This document shows positions 16,446-24,816 of a DNA stretch of 64,000 nt, in pieces. A model generated the notes under the pieces. That model was not told where the DNA came from. It was given only the letters and a program-made list of their open reading frames with translations, and did no database searches. The position numbers and the translations under genes were made by a program. Numbering within the stretch: the stretch's first letter is position 1; each line of letters starts with the position of its first letter. This DNA is from Streptomyces sp. NBC_01775 (GTDB taxonomy: Bacteria > Actinomycetota > Actinomycetes > Streptomycetales > Streptomycetaceae): NCBI RefSeq assembly GCF_035917675.1, contig NZ_CP109104.1:8246001-8310000 (forward strand), given 5' to 3'.

Positions 16446-17120
16446 ATGACCTCGACCTTCCCGGACATCTCGATCAGCACGGACCGGCTCGTGCTGCGCC
16501 CGTTCGAGGAAGAGGACATCCCCGCACTCACGGAGATGATGGCCGACGACCAGATCACCGCCTGGATGGCGCAGCCCGTGCCCTACACAGAGGCCGTGGC
16601 GAGGCGCTTCATCACCCGCCGCGCACCCATGCTGCGCGGCAGCGGCCAGGGCATCGTCTTCGCGGTCACCGAGTTCCTCACCCAGCGCCTCGTCGGCATC
16701 GTCGCCCTGCACGGCACCGACTGGCGGGTCCTGTCTGCGGAGGCCACCTACGCCACCGCCTCCTGGGCCAGGGGCGAGGGCTACGCCTCGGAGTCCATGC
16801 TCGCGCTCGCCCAGTGGCTCTTCCAGGACCAGAAGTTCGAGCGCATGGAGCTGCGCACCCCCGCCGACAACACAGCGGCCCAGCAGGTCACCCAGAAGCT
16901 CGGCTGCATCAGCGAGGGCGTGCTGCGCAACGCCTGGATAGCGCGCACCCGCACCGAAGGCTGGGGAACCCCCCGGCCCGAGGCCGGGGGAGGCTGGGCC
17001 GAGATCCGCACCGACCTCATCGTCTGGAGCCTGCTGCCCGAGGATCTCGACGGCGCCTTCGAGCAGTTGGCCGAGGCCGGCGGCTACGCCCCCTACCCCG
17101 ACTGGGCCCAGCGGGACTGA
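16446..17120 (+). CDS. GNAT-family acetyltransferase (RimJ/RimL type) with an inserted palindrome
   Basis: A 224-aa acetyltransferase of the RimJ/RimL group, which acetylates N-terminal alanine or serine of proteins or small amines. The front TDRLVLRPFEEEDIPAL is diagnostic for the group. The acetyl-CoA region is atypical (SWARGEGYASESMLALAQWLF, about 98-118), and ADNTAAQQVTQKLGC follows. Between RTRTEG and GWAEIRTDLIVWSLL the protein gains about eleven residues (WGTPRPEAGG) encoded by a palindromic repeat; relatives I recall run directly from the first block to the second. The insertion is in frame, in a surface loop near the end, so activity may be retained. Confidence 0.87.
   Translation: MTSTFPDISISTDRLVLRPFEEEDIPALTEMMADDQITAWMAQPVPYTEAVARRFITRRAPMLRGSGQGIVFAVTEFLTQRLVGIVALHGTDWRVLSAEATYATASWARGEGYASESMLALAQWLFQDQKFERMELRTPADNTAAQQVTQKLGCISEGVLRNAWIARTRTEGWGTPRPEAGGGWAEIRTDLIVWSLLPEDLDGAFEQLAEAGGYAPYPDWAQRD
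16963..16992. repeat. REP-like palindrome inside a coding sequence
   Basis: Arms CCCCCGGCC and GGCCGGGGG around a CGA loop, flanked by GGGGAAC and AGGC. It matches the palindromes near 34.9 kb, 55.35 kb and 59.1 kb in design (CCGGCC-GAA/CGA-GGCC between C-run and G-run). It adds in-frame codons to the GNAT gene. Confidence 0.7.
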
Positions 17121-17271
17121 CATCGCGCTCCTTGACGCGCCCTCCATCCCCTGGCACGCCGGGTGACCGGATGGGCACCCCAGGTACCGGAGGACCCGAG
17201 TGGCGGAACAGGGGTACCCTCAGTGGGCCCCGACCTGCGATGAGCCCAGACCAGCCAGGAGACACGCACCC

Positions 17272-18513
17272 ATGGCCGACCGCGTCACCGTGATCGGGTG
17301 GGACGGCTCGCCGCTGACCGACGTCGCCCGCTCGGCCCTCGCCGCGGCCACGCTCGTCGCCGGAGCCGCACACCACCTGGCCCTGCCCGAGGTGCCCCCG
17401 CACGCCGAACGCATCCGGCTCGGCAGCGCCTCCCTCGCCGCCCGCCGCATCGCGCGGCACCGCGGCTCGGCCGTCGTCCTCGCGGACGGCGACCCCGGCT
17501 TCTTCGGCGTCGTCCGCACCCTCCGCGCCCCTGAACACGGCCTGGAGGTCGAGGTCGTCCCCGCCGTCTCCTCCGTCGCCGCCGCCTTCGCGCGCGCCGG
17601 CATGCCCTGGGACGACGCCCAGCTCGTGGTGGCACACTCGCGAACCCTGCGCCGCGCGGTGAACGTCTGCCGCGCGCACAACAAGGTCGCCGTCCTCACC
17701 TCGCCGGGTGCGGGCCCCGCCGAACTCGCGCTGCTGCTCACCGGAGTCCACCGCACCTTCGTCATCTGCGAGGCCCTCGGCACGGACCGCGAGGAAGTCA
17801 CCGTCCTCACCTCCGACAAGGTCGCCGACCACACCTGGCGCGACCCCAATGTCGTCATCGTGGTCGGCGGCACGGGCGCCGGCGCCGCCACCGGCACCAC
17901 ACAGGGCAGCGGCTGGCTCGCGGGACACGACGTCGGATACCCGCCCGCCGTACGGGGCTGGGCCCTGCCGATGGCCGAATACGCCGGCCAGTCCGCCGAG
18001 GCCACCGGCGGCGCCAGGGCCGGCGAGTCCGCCCAGCTGCGCGCCGCCCAACTCGCCAGGCTGGGGCCGCGCATCGGCGACCTCGTGTGGGACATCGGCG
18101 CCGGCAGCGGGGCCCTGGCCGTCGAGGCCGCCCGCTTCGGCGCCGCCGTGATCGCCGTCGACGCCGACGCGGACGCCTGCGCCCGTACCTACGCGGCGGC
18201 CCGGCGCTTCGGCGTCCAGCTGGAGCCGGTGCACGGAGTGGCACCCCACGTCCTGGAGGATCTCCCGGAGCCCGATGTGGTGCGCGTAGGCGGCGGGGGA
18301 GTGGTGACGGTAACCGCCGTCGCCGACCGCCGTCCCGCCCGTATCGTCACCCACGCGGGCACCCGGGACGAGGCCGAGGCACTCGGCAGGGCGCTCGCCG
18401 AGGGCGGTTACGCCGTGGAGTGCGCGCTGCTCCAGTCGGTGGAGCTGGACACCGAGGAATGGGCGGAAACTGAACGGGCCGTTGTGTTCCTGCTGTCCGG
18501 TGTCCGTATCTGA
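17272..18513 (+). CDS. cobL: Precorrin-6Y C5,15-methyltransferase (decarboxylating), CbiE-CbiT fusion
   Basis: A 413-aa cobalamin-ring enzyme using two S-adenosylmethionines to methylate C5 and C15 of precorrin-6B, with loss of the C12 acetate carboxyl. Residues 1-205 are the CbiE tetrapyrrole-methylase half (VTVIGWDGSPLTDVARSAL, then LADGDPGFFGVVRTL with the GDPGF signature). Residues of about 225-410 are the CbiT half with the SAM loop VWDIGAGSGALAVE near 271-284. AGGAG lies about eleven bases before the chosen ATG; an earlier in-frame ATG lacks a ribosome site. The neighbours are further cobalamin genes. The fused form is the normal actinobacterial and Pseudomonas CobL. Confidence 0.92.
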   Translation: MADRVTVIGWDGSPLTDVARSALAAATLVAGAAHHLALPEVPPHAERIRLGSASLAARRIARHRGSAVVLADGDPGFFGVVRTLRAPEHGLEVEVVPAVSSVAAAFARAGMPWDDAQLVVAHSRTLRRAVNVCRAHNKVAVLTSPGAGPAELALLLTGVHRTFVICEALGTDREEVTVLTSDKVADHTWRDPNVVIVVGGTGAGAATGTTQGSGWLAGHDVGYPPAVRGWALPMAEYAGQSAEATGGARAGESAQLRAAQLARLGPRIGDLVWDIGAGSGALAVEAARFGAAVIAVDADADACARTYAAARRFGVQLEPVHGVAPHVLEDLPEPDVVRVGGGGVVTVTAVADRRPARIVTHAGTRDEAEALGRALAEGGYAVECALLQSVELDTEEWAETERAVVFLLSGVRI

Positions 18514-18752
18514 ATCTCTGTGATTCGCTCCATGACGAACCCCGACGAAGTGCGGTTTCTCTCCTACCCATGGCCAGCGGGACACTCTGTGCCCGGTAGG
18601 CTGATGGACTGTTGTGCCACCGTTCGGGGTTGACGGTTCGTCCGTCATTGTCCGAATGGTGTAGGCGGAGGCACGTGCCGCACCGAGTGCGTGCTCGTTC
18701 TTCATCTACGGGGTGCGGCGGTCCGTCCGCCGGGTTGGAAGGAGCACTAGCG

Positions 18753-18773
18753 ATGGGCGAGGGGAACGCATGA
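18753..18773 (+). promoter_or_regulatory. Six-codon upstream reading frame coupled to bluB-cobT
   Basis: ATG GGC GAG GGG AAC GCA TGA has a perfect ribosome site (GGAAGGAG, eight bases upstream). Its TGA overlaps the ATG of the large cobalamin gene (ATGA). A weaker GAGGGG also serves the main ATG. The arrangement predicts termination-reinitiation coupling. Whether it regulates anything is unknown. Confidence 0.5.
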
Positions 18774-21700
18774 CTGACACCGGTCAGGTCCCGGGAGAGG
18801 GGCTGCCGGAGAACGCAGGCGGGCAACAGCAGGAGGGACAGCCGGGTGTTCCGGCCTCCGGCACCTACCCCTTCGCCGACCCGGCCGACGGCATCGGCGG
18901 CGCAGCCCCCGCACCCTCCGCCCAGGAGTCTCCTCTTGCTCAAGAACCCCCTCTTGTCCAGGATCCTCCCCTTGTCCAGGATGATGAGGACCTGCTGCTG
19001 ATGCCCGGAGCCCAAGGCGCCTGGAGCGAGCAGCAGGCGGTGCAGAGCCAGCCCATGCCCGGCGGGCCCCAGCAGCAGACGCGGCAGTCGCAGGCCGCCG
19101 AGCAGGGGTATGCGGGGCAACAGCCGGTGTACGGCGATCACCAGCAGCAAGTGCCCTACGCAGCGGCCGGACCGGAGTTCGCCGGCCAACCGCAGCCGGA
19201 CGCCTACGCGTACGACCCGCACACGCAGGCCCAGACTGCTGCGCAGGCGCAGGGCGGTCCCGCTCAGCAGCCGCTCCAGGAAGGGCAGTTGCCGCAGGAG
19301 GTGCCGTACGCGCAGGACGCCGCGCACGCCCAGGACCCCGCGTACGCGCCAGGAGCCGGCCACGCCCAGGAGAGCGCGGCGTACGCGCAGGGCGAGCAGT
19401 TCGGCGAGCAACCCGGTGGCCGGCCCGCGCAGTCCGTCCCGCAGCCGCAGGACGCGTCGGCCGTCCCGCAGCCGGGCCCGGACCCGGTTCCGGTATCGGC
19501 GCCGGGCCCGCACGAGGCCGACGGCCGCGACTCGGGTTCCATCGACCTCACCGCTGTCCGCACGCCCCAACAGCCGCAGCCGGCCCAGGCGTCCGCGCAG
19601 AGCAGCACGCCCAGCCACGGCACCCGGCGCCCCCTCCACCTCGGTCCGCCGGTGCCCGAGCAGTCCGGCACCGTTCGCCCGCTCTCCGACCGGGGCCCCG
19701 CGCCCACGTCCCCCGCGCAGCCCGCGCCTGCTTCCGCTCCGACGACGGAGCAGGCTGCCACCCCGGCGGCGGCCCAGCCCCAGCCCGGCGCGGCACCCCA
19801 GGAGGGTCAGGGACAAGACCCGGCCCAAGACCAAGGGCAGGTCCAGGAGCAGGGAGACCAGGGCCAGGCTCAGCCCGAGGCGCAGTCCCAGTCCTCGGCC
19901 CAGCCCCAGCCCCAGGCCCAGGAGTCCGCCCCCGCACCGGAGGCGCAGCAGACGGAGGCCCCGCAGCAGGCGGCCCCGGCGGAACAGCAGCCCGTGGACC
20001 CGCAGATGGCCGCGCCCGCTGTCATGGACCCGCAGAGCCCTGATCAGCAGGAAACGGCTCAGCCCGCCCCCGCGCAGGCGGACAGCGCCGCGGCCCAGCA
20101 GGCAGCGGGACAGACGCAGCAGGTCCCGTCGGCCGAGGGCGGCGAGCAGGGCCCGCAACAGACAGAGCCGGAATACCTCGACGTACCGCAGGCCGACACG
20201 TCGTCGGCCGAGGAGCCGTTGCCGGGCCCCCAGCTCGGTGAACTCCCGCCGCAGCGCGACCTGCGGACGGCTCAGCAGCCGGCCGCCCAGGACGTGGCGG
20301 CTCCCGCCGAGGTCAGGGAGGGACCAGCAGAAACGGTCGCTCCGGCGCAGGCACCCGCTGCCGGGACCCCGGAAGCCGAGAGCGCTCCGGTCCCGGCCGC
20401 GCCGGAGGCCTCTGCGGTCCCCGACGCGACGGAGGCTCCTCTTCAGGCCCCGCAGGGCACCGAAGGCGCCGCGGAACCGCAGGAGACCACGGAGGCTACG
20501 GAGCCCGCCGAGTCCCCCGAGCCGACCGAGGAGCCCGTACGCCACGGCCCCATCGAGGTCTCCGCGAGCGGTGAAGCCGTCCCGCAGGAAGCAAGGGAAG
20601 TACAGGAAGTACAGGAAGCGCAGGACGTCGTGGCGTCGGCCAACGACACGGTGCCCGCACCGCGCCAGGAGGCCCAGCCCCAGGCCCTCCCGACCGTGCC
20701 CGCCCAGGCAGGCGAGCCCGAGTCTCGCACCGACGCGGCCGTACCCGCCTCGGCGGCGCCTCCCATAAACGCGGAAACGGACCAGCTAGACCCGGAAACG
20801 GACCAGCCGACGCCCCACCAGGAGGCCACGCCCGGCACCGACGCGGGCGCGGGAGCCACCGAGCCCGCCGCCGGGCCCGAGGCCCACATCCCCGAGCAGG
20901 CGACTGCCCCCGCCTCCGCACCTGCCCAGCCCGCTCCTTCCGGCGAAGCGACCGAGGTCCCGCAGACCGCGCCCGCAGCCGAGGGCGAGCCCGAGCCCGA
21001 GCCCGTTCCCGAGGCGACGGCCACCGCCGAAGCGTCCCCGGAAACCCCGGATTCCCCGGAAACCCCTGCCGCTCCGGCGCCCCAGGAAGCCGTCCCGGCC
21101 GAGACGGCGGAGACAGCCGTCGGCGCCGACGAGGCCACCCCGGCCACCCCCGAAGCCCTGGCCACCCCCGAAGCCCCGGCCACCGCCGAAGCGGCAGCCA
21201 CCAGTGAGGCCGCAGCCACCAGTGGAGCGACCCCCGCCAACGACGAGGGCGCACCCGCAAACATTGAGGGCGCACCCGCCGACCACGAGGGCGCGCCCGC
21301 CAGCGGACAGGGCGCACCCGCAAACGATGAGGGCGTCACCGCCGACGACGCAGCCGTCCCCGAAACGGAGCAGGACTCAGACGTGCCCCCGGCCCCGCTG
21401 GACAGCGGCGCCGAGGCCCCGCAGCCGCAGGCCCCCGTGGGTGAGCCCGCACCCGGGTTCGCCGAGGCCGAGCGCGAGGCCGTGCACCGGCTCATGCGCG
21501 AGCGCCGCGACATCCGCAACGGCTTCAGGCCGGACCCGATCCCGCACGAGGTGCTGCTCCGCGTCCTCGAGGCGGCCCATACGGCGCCCAGCGTCGGCCA
21601 CTCACAGCCGTGGGACTTCGTGGTCATCCGCTCCGAGGAGACCCGGCGCACCATGCACGAGCTGGCACAGCGCCAGCGGGAGGCGTACGCCAAGTCCCTG

Positions 21701-23176
21701 CCCAAGGCGCGTGCGAAGCAGTTCAAGGAAATGAAGATCGAGGCCGTCCTCGACACTCCCGTCAACATCGTCGTCACGGCCGACCCGACGCGCGGCGGCA
21801 GGCATACCCTCGGCCGTCAGACCCAGCCGCAGATGGCTCCGTACTCCTCGGCGCTCGCCGTGGAGAACCTCTGGCTCGCAGCGCGCGCCGAGGGCCTGGG
21901 CGTGGGCTGGGTGAGTTTCTTCGACGAGCGAGAGATGGTCCGGGCGCTGGAGCTGCCCGAGCATCTGGAGGTCGTGGCGTATCTGTGCGTCGGATACGTC
22001 GACGAATTCCCGGACGAGCCCGAGCTGATGCAGGCCGGATGGTCCAAGCGCCGCCCGCTGTCGTGGGTCGTCCACGAGGAGTCCTACGGCCGCCGCGCGC
22101 TGCCGGGATCCGAGCCGCACGGCATGCTCGCCGAGACCCTCGGCGGAATCCGGCCCCTGGACGCCAAGGCGCTCGGCGAGGCGTGGGAGCGGCAGAAGCG
22201 GATGACCAAGCCGTCCGGCGCCCTCGGGATGCTGGAGATCATCTCCGCGCAGCTGTGCGGGCTGTCCCGCAAGTGCCCGCCTCCCGTGCCCGAGCCCGCC
22301 GCTGTCGCGATCTTCGCGGGTGACCACGGTGTGCACGCGCAGGGCGTCACCCCGTGGCCGCAGGAGGTCACCGCGCAGATGGTGGCCAACTTCCTGGGCG
22401 GCGGCGCCGTGTGCAACGCCTTCGCCAACCAGGTCGGCGCCGAGGTGTGCGTCATCGACGTCGGCGTGGCCACCGAACTGCCCGCCACCCCCGGCCTGTT
22501 GCCCCGCAAGGTCCGCGCCGGGACGGCCGACATGACGGCGGGGCCCGCGCTGACCCGCGAGGAGGTCGAGCGCGCCGTCGAGGTCGGCATCGAGACGGCC
22601 CGCGACCTGGTGGCGGCGGGCAACAAGGCTCTCCTCACCGGGGAGATGGGCATCGCCAACACCACCGCCTCCGCCGCCCTCATCTCCGCCTGCACCGGCG
22701 CCGACCCGAGCGAGGTCACCGGGCGCGGCACCGGCATCAACGATGAGACCCACGCACGCAAGGTGGAGGTCGTACGCCGCGCGCTCGACCTGCACCAGCC
22801 GGACCCGGCCGACGCCCTCGGTCTGCTGAGCGCGTTCGGCGGGCTGGAGCACGCGGCGATGGTCGGCCTCATCCTGGGCGGCGCCTCGCTGCGTACCCCG
22901 GTGATCCTGGACGGCGTCAGCGCGGGTGCCGCCGCTCTGGTCGCCCGCTCCCTGGCGCCGGAGGCGCTCGCGGCCTGCGTCGCGGGCCACCGCAGTGCCG
23001 AGCCCGGCCATGTCGCGGCGCTCACCAAGCTGGGCCTGCGCCCGTTGGTCGACTTGGACCTGCGCCTGGGCGAGGGCACCGGAGCGCTGCTGGCCCTCCC
23101 GATGGTGCAGAGCGCCGCGCGGGCCATGCACGAGGTGGCCACCTTCGACGCGGCAGGCGTCACAGGAAAGGACTGA
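18770..23176 (+). CDS. BluB-CobT fusion with a roughly 900-residue low-complexity N-terminus
   Basis: A 1468-aa protein. Residues 1 to about 895 are Pro/Ala/Gln/Glu/Thr-rich and surely disordered: Gln-rich first, Glu/Pro/Ala-rich later. Residues of about 897-1110 are BluB, the flavin destructase that makes dimethylbenzimidazole (RRDIRNGF, then HSQPWDFVVIRS and GLGVGWVSFFDERE). Residues of about 1118-1468 are CobT, which joins that base to nicotinate mononucleotide (FAGDHGVHAQGVTPWPQEVT; catalytic Glu in LGEGTGALLALP). The fusion places consecutive lower-ligand steps in one chain. The ATG was chosen from its overlap with the six-codon frame. Long disordered fronts on this gene are known in Streptomyces; their role is not. 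The tract stays open and in frame throughout. Confidence 0.9.
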   Translation: MTDTGQVPGEGLPENAGGQQQEGQPGVPASGTYPFADPADGIGGAAPAPSAQESPLAQEPPLVQDPPLVQDDEDLLLMPGAQGAWSEQQAVQSQPMPGGPQQQTRQSQAAEQGYAGQQPVYGDHQQQVPYAAAGPEFAGQPQPDAYAYDPHTQAQTAAQAQGGPAQQPLQEGQLPQEVPYAQDAAHAQDPAYAPGAGHAQESAAYAQGEQFGEQPGGRPAQSVPQPQDASAVPQPGPDPVPVSAPGPHEADGRDSGSIDLTAVRTPQQPQPAQASAQSSTPSHGTRRPLHLGPPVPEQSGTVRPLSDRGPAPTSPAQPAPASAPTTEQAATPAAAQPQPGAAPQEGQGQDPAQDQGQVQEQGDQGQAQPEAQSQSSAQPQPQAQESAPAPEAQQTEAPQQAAPAEQQPVDPQMAAPAVMDPQSPDQQETAQPAPAQADSAAAQQAAGQTQQVPSAEGGEQGPQQTEPEYLDVPQADTSSAEEPLPGPQLGELPPQRDLRTAQQPAAQDVAAPAEVREGPAETVAPAQAPAAGTPEAESAPVPAAPEASAVPDATEAPLQAPQGTEGAAEPQETTEATEPAESPEPTEEPVRHGPIEVSASGEAVPQEAREVQEVQEAQDVVASANDTVPAPRQEAQPQALPTVPAQAGEPESRTDAAVPASAAPPINAETDQLDPETDQPTPHQEATPGTDAGAGATEPAAGPEAHIPEQATAPASAPAQPAPSGEATEVPQTAPAAEGEPEPEPVPEATATAEASPETPDSPETPAAPAPQEAVPAETAETAVGADEATPATPEALATPEAPATAEAAATSEAAATSGATPANDEGAPANIEGAPADHEGAPASGQGAPANDEGVTADDAAVPETEQDSDVPPAPLDSGAEAPQPQAPVGEPAPGFAEAEREAVHRLMRERRDIRNGFRPDPIPHEVLLRVLEAAHTAPSVGHSQPWDFVVIRSEETRRTMHELAQRQREAYAKSLPKARAKQFKEMKIEAVLDTPVNIVVTADPTRGGRHTLGRQTQPQMAPYSSALAVENLWLAARAEGLGVGWVSFFDEREMVRALELPEHLEVVAYLCVGYVDEFPDEPELMQAGWSKRRPLSWVVHEESYGRRALPGSEPHGMLAETLGGIRPLDAKALGEAWERQKRMTKPSGALGMLEIISAQLCGLSRKCPPPVPEPAAVAIFAGDHGVHAQGVTPWPQEVTAQMVANFLGGGAVCNAFANQVGAEVCVIDVGVATELPATPGLLPRKVRAGTADMTAGPALTREEVERAVEVGIETARDLVAAGNKALLTGEMGIANTTASAALISACTGADPSEVTGRGTGINDETHARKVEVVRRALDLHQPDPADALGLLSAFGGLEHAAMVGLILGGASLRTPVILDGVSAGAAALVARSLAPEALAACVAGHRSAEPGHVAALTKLGLRPLVDLDLRLGEGTGALLALPMVQSAARAMHEVATFDAAGVTGKD

Positions 23177-23495
23177 CGCCCGCCGGGCCGCGCGCGTCAA
23201 GGCAGCGGAGGGCCGGGGGAGGGACACGCTCCTTTCCCGGCCCGCCCGCTTTCCCCGGTCTCCGCTCGCCCGGCCCGGCCGCCGTCCCGTTCCTCCGCCT
23301 GCCGGTGGCCTCCGCCTTCCCGGGCCTCCGCCCGCGCGGGGCGCGCAGGGCCGTCCCCGTTCCCGTGACCTGCGAAACAGCCCCCGCCGCGCACTCCGCA
23401 TAAGCTGTATCGCACCGGCTGTACCCCCGTCCCCGGCCGCTCCACCGCCGCAGCGGCGTCATCACGCACCACCTCCCGACAAGGATGCCGCCCTG
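23177..23495 (+). other. Spacer between bluB-cobT and the SUMT gene
   Basis: About 320 bases, very GC-rich, with several self-complementary runs of the GGCCGGGG / CCCCGGCC type but no single clean terminator. No gene is supported. A promoter for the next gene is likely in the last 100 bases, since AAGGA serves its ATG. Confidence 0.5.
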
Positions 23496-24773
23496 ATGCC
23501 CGAGACCCCCGCCTACCCCGTCGGACTCCGTCTGGCCGGACGCCGCGTAGTCATGGCCGGCGGCGGCACCGTCGCCCAGCGCCGGCTGCCCGCGCTGCTC
23601 GCGGCGGGCGCGGACGTCACCCTCATCGCCCCCGAGGTCACTCCCTCCGTCGAGGCGATGGTCAAGGCCGGAGAGATCACCTGGGAGCGCAGGACATATC
23701 AGGACGGCGATCTCGAAGCGGCCTGGTACGCGCTGGCCGCGACCGACGAACCCGCCGTCAACGCCGCCATCGCCGCGGAGGCCGAGGCCCGCCGGGTCTG
23801 GTGCGTACGCACCGACGACGCCGACGAGGGCACCGCCTGGACCCCGGCGACCGGCCGGACCGACGGGGTCACCGTCGCCGTCCTCACCAGCGGGGCCCCG
23901 GGCGCACCGCAGGGCGCGGCGGGCCGTGACCCCCGCCGTGCTGCCGCCGTGCGCGACGCCGTCGTCGCCGGACTCAGCGACGGCACCCTGGTCGCCCGCC
24001 GCAACCGGCCCCGTACCCCCGGCGTCGCTCTGGTCGGCGGCGGCCCCGGCGACCCCGACCTGATCACGGTGCGAGGCCGCAGGCTGCTGGCCGAGGCCGA
24101 TGTTGTCGTCGCCGACCGCCTCGGCCCCCGCGACCTGCTGGACGAACTCCCGCCGCACGTCGAGGTCATAGACGCCGCCAAGATCCCCTACGGCCGCGCC
24201 ATGGCACAGGAGGCCATCAACGCGGCGCTGGTCGCCCACGCCAAGGAGGGCAAGGCCGTCGTCCGCCTCAAGGGCGGTGACCCCTTCGTCTTCGGACGGG
24301 GCATGGAGGAGGCCGAACAGCTCGCGGCCGAGGGCATCGAGGTCACCGTCGTGCCGGGCATCTCCAGCTCCATCAGCGTCCCCGGCGCCGTCGGTATCCC
24401 CGTCACCCACCGGGGCGTCGCCCACGAGTTCACCGTCGTCAGCGGCCACGTCGCGCCCGAGGACTCCCGCTCGCTGGTGGACTGGCCCGCGCTCGCCCGG
24501 CTGCGCGGCACGCTCGTGCTGCTGATGGCCGTCGAGAACCTCGGCGCCATCGCCGCGGCGCTGCGCACCCACGGCCGCCCCGACGACACCCCCGTCGCCA
24601 TGATCCAGGAGGGCACGATGGCGACCGAGCGCCGCGTCGATGCCACCTTGGCGACCGCGGCGGACCGCGCGGCGGCCGAGGGCGTACGTCCCCCGGCCGT
24701 CATCGTGATCGGCGACGTGGTCGGCGTCGGCCCGGCCGCACCGGCGGCCCCGGATGCCGGTACGCGTCGGTAA
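23496..24773 (+). CDS. cobA: Precorrin-2 dehydrogenase-like / uroporphyrinogen-III C-methyltransferase fusion
   Basis: A 425-aa two-domain enzyme of the CysG type. Residues 1-165 form a SirC/CysG-A-like NAD-binding domain (VVMAGGGTVAQRRLPALLAAGADVTLIAP) that would oxidise precorrin-2. Residues of about 172-410 are the SUMT methylase (VALVGGGPGDPDLITVRG, then VVRLKGGDPFVFGRG and the P-loop-like VPGISSS), which methylates uroporphyrinogen III at C2 and C7 to give precorrin-2, the branch point to cobalamin and siroheme. It sits next to bluB-cobT and cobL. The C-terminal ferrochelatase helper residues of true siroheme synthase are hard to judge, so a pure cobalamin role versus a siroheme role stays open. 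Confidence 0.9.
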   Translation: MPETPAYPVGLRLAGRRVVMAGGGTVAQRRLPALLAAGADVTLIAPEVTPSVEAMVKAGEITWERRTYQDGDLEAAWYALAATDEPAVNAAIAAEAEARRVWCVRTDDADEGTAWTPATGRTDGVTVAVLTSGAPGAPQGAAGRDPRRAAAVRDAVVAGLSDGTLVARRNRPRTPGVALVGGGPGDPDLITVRGRRLLAEADVVVADRLGPRDLLDELPPHVEVIDAAKIPYGRAMAQEAINAALVAHAKEGKAVVRLKGGDPFVFGRGMEEAEQLAAEGIEVTVVPGISSSISVPGAVGIPVTHRGVAHEFTVVSGHVAPEDSRSLVDWPALARLRGTLVLLMAVENLGAIAAALRTHGRPDDTPVAMIQEGTMATERRVDATLATAADRAAAEGVRPPAVIVIGDVVGVGPAAPAAPDAGTRR

Positions 24774-24816
24774 CGGCGGATTGGCACTTCGGGTACGACA
24801 AGGCAGTATCGGGCGT

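Noticed and set aside
14535..17147. Very long minus-strand frame over the met transporter
   Set aside because: It is the mirror of strongly coding plus-strand genes with known families; its own translation has no recognisable domain. High GC leaves the opposite strand open.
18514..18752. Cobalamin riboswitch before bluB-cobT
   Set aside because: No B12-box-like stretch was seen and the region is short.
18347..20545. Long Leu/Arg/Gly-rich minus-strand frame opposite the bluB-cobT tail
   Set aside because: The plus strand is in frame with BluB and CobT and has a ribosome site. The mirror frame simply reflects the Gln/Pro/Ala codons.
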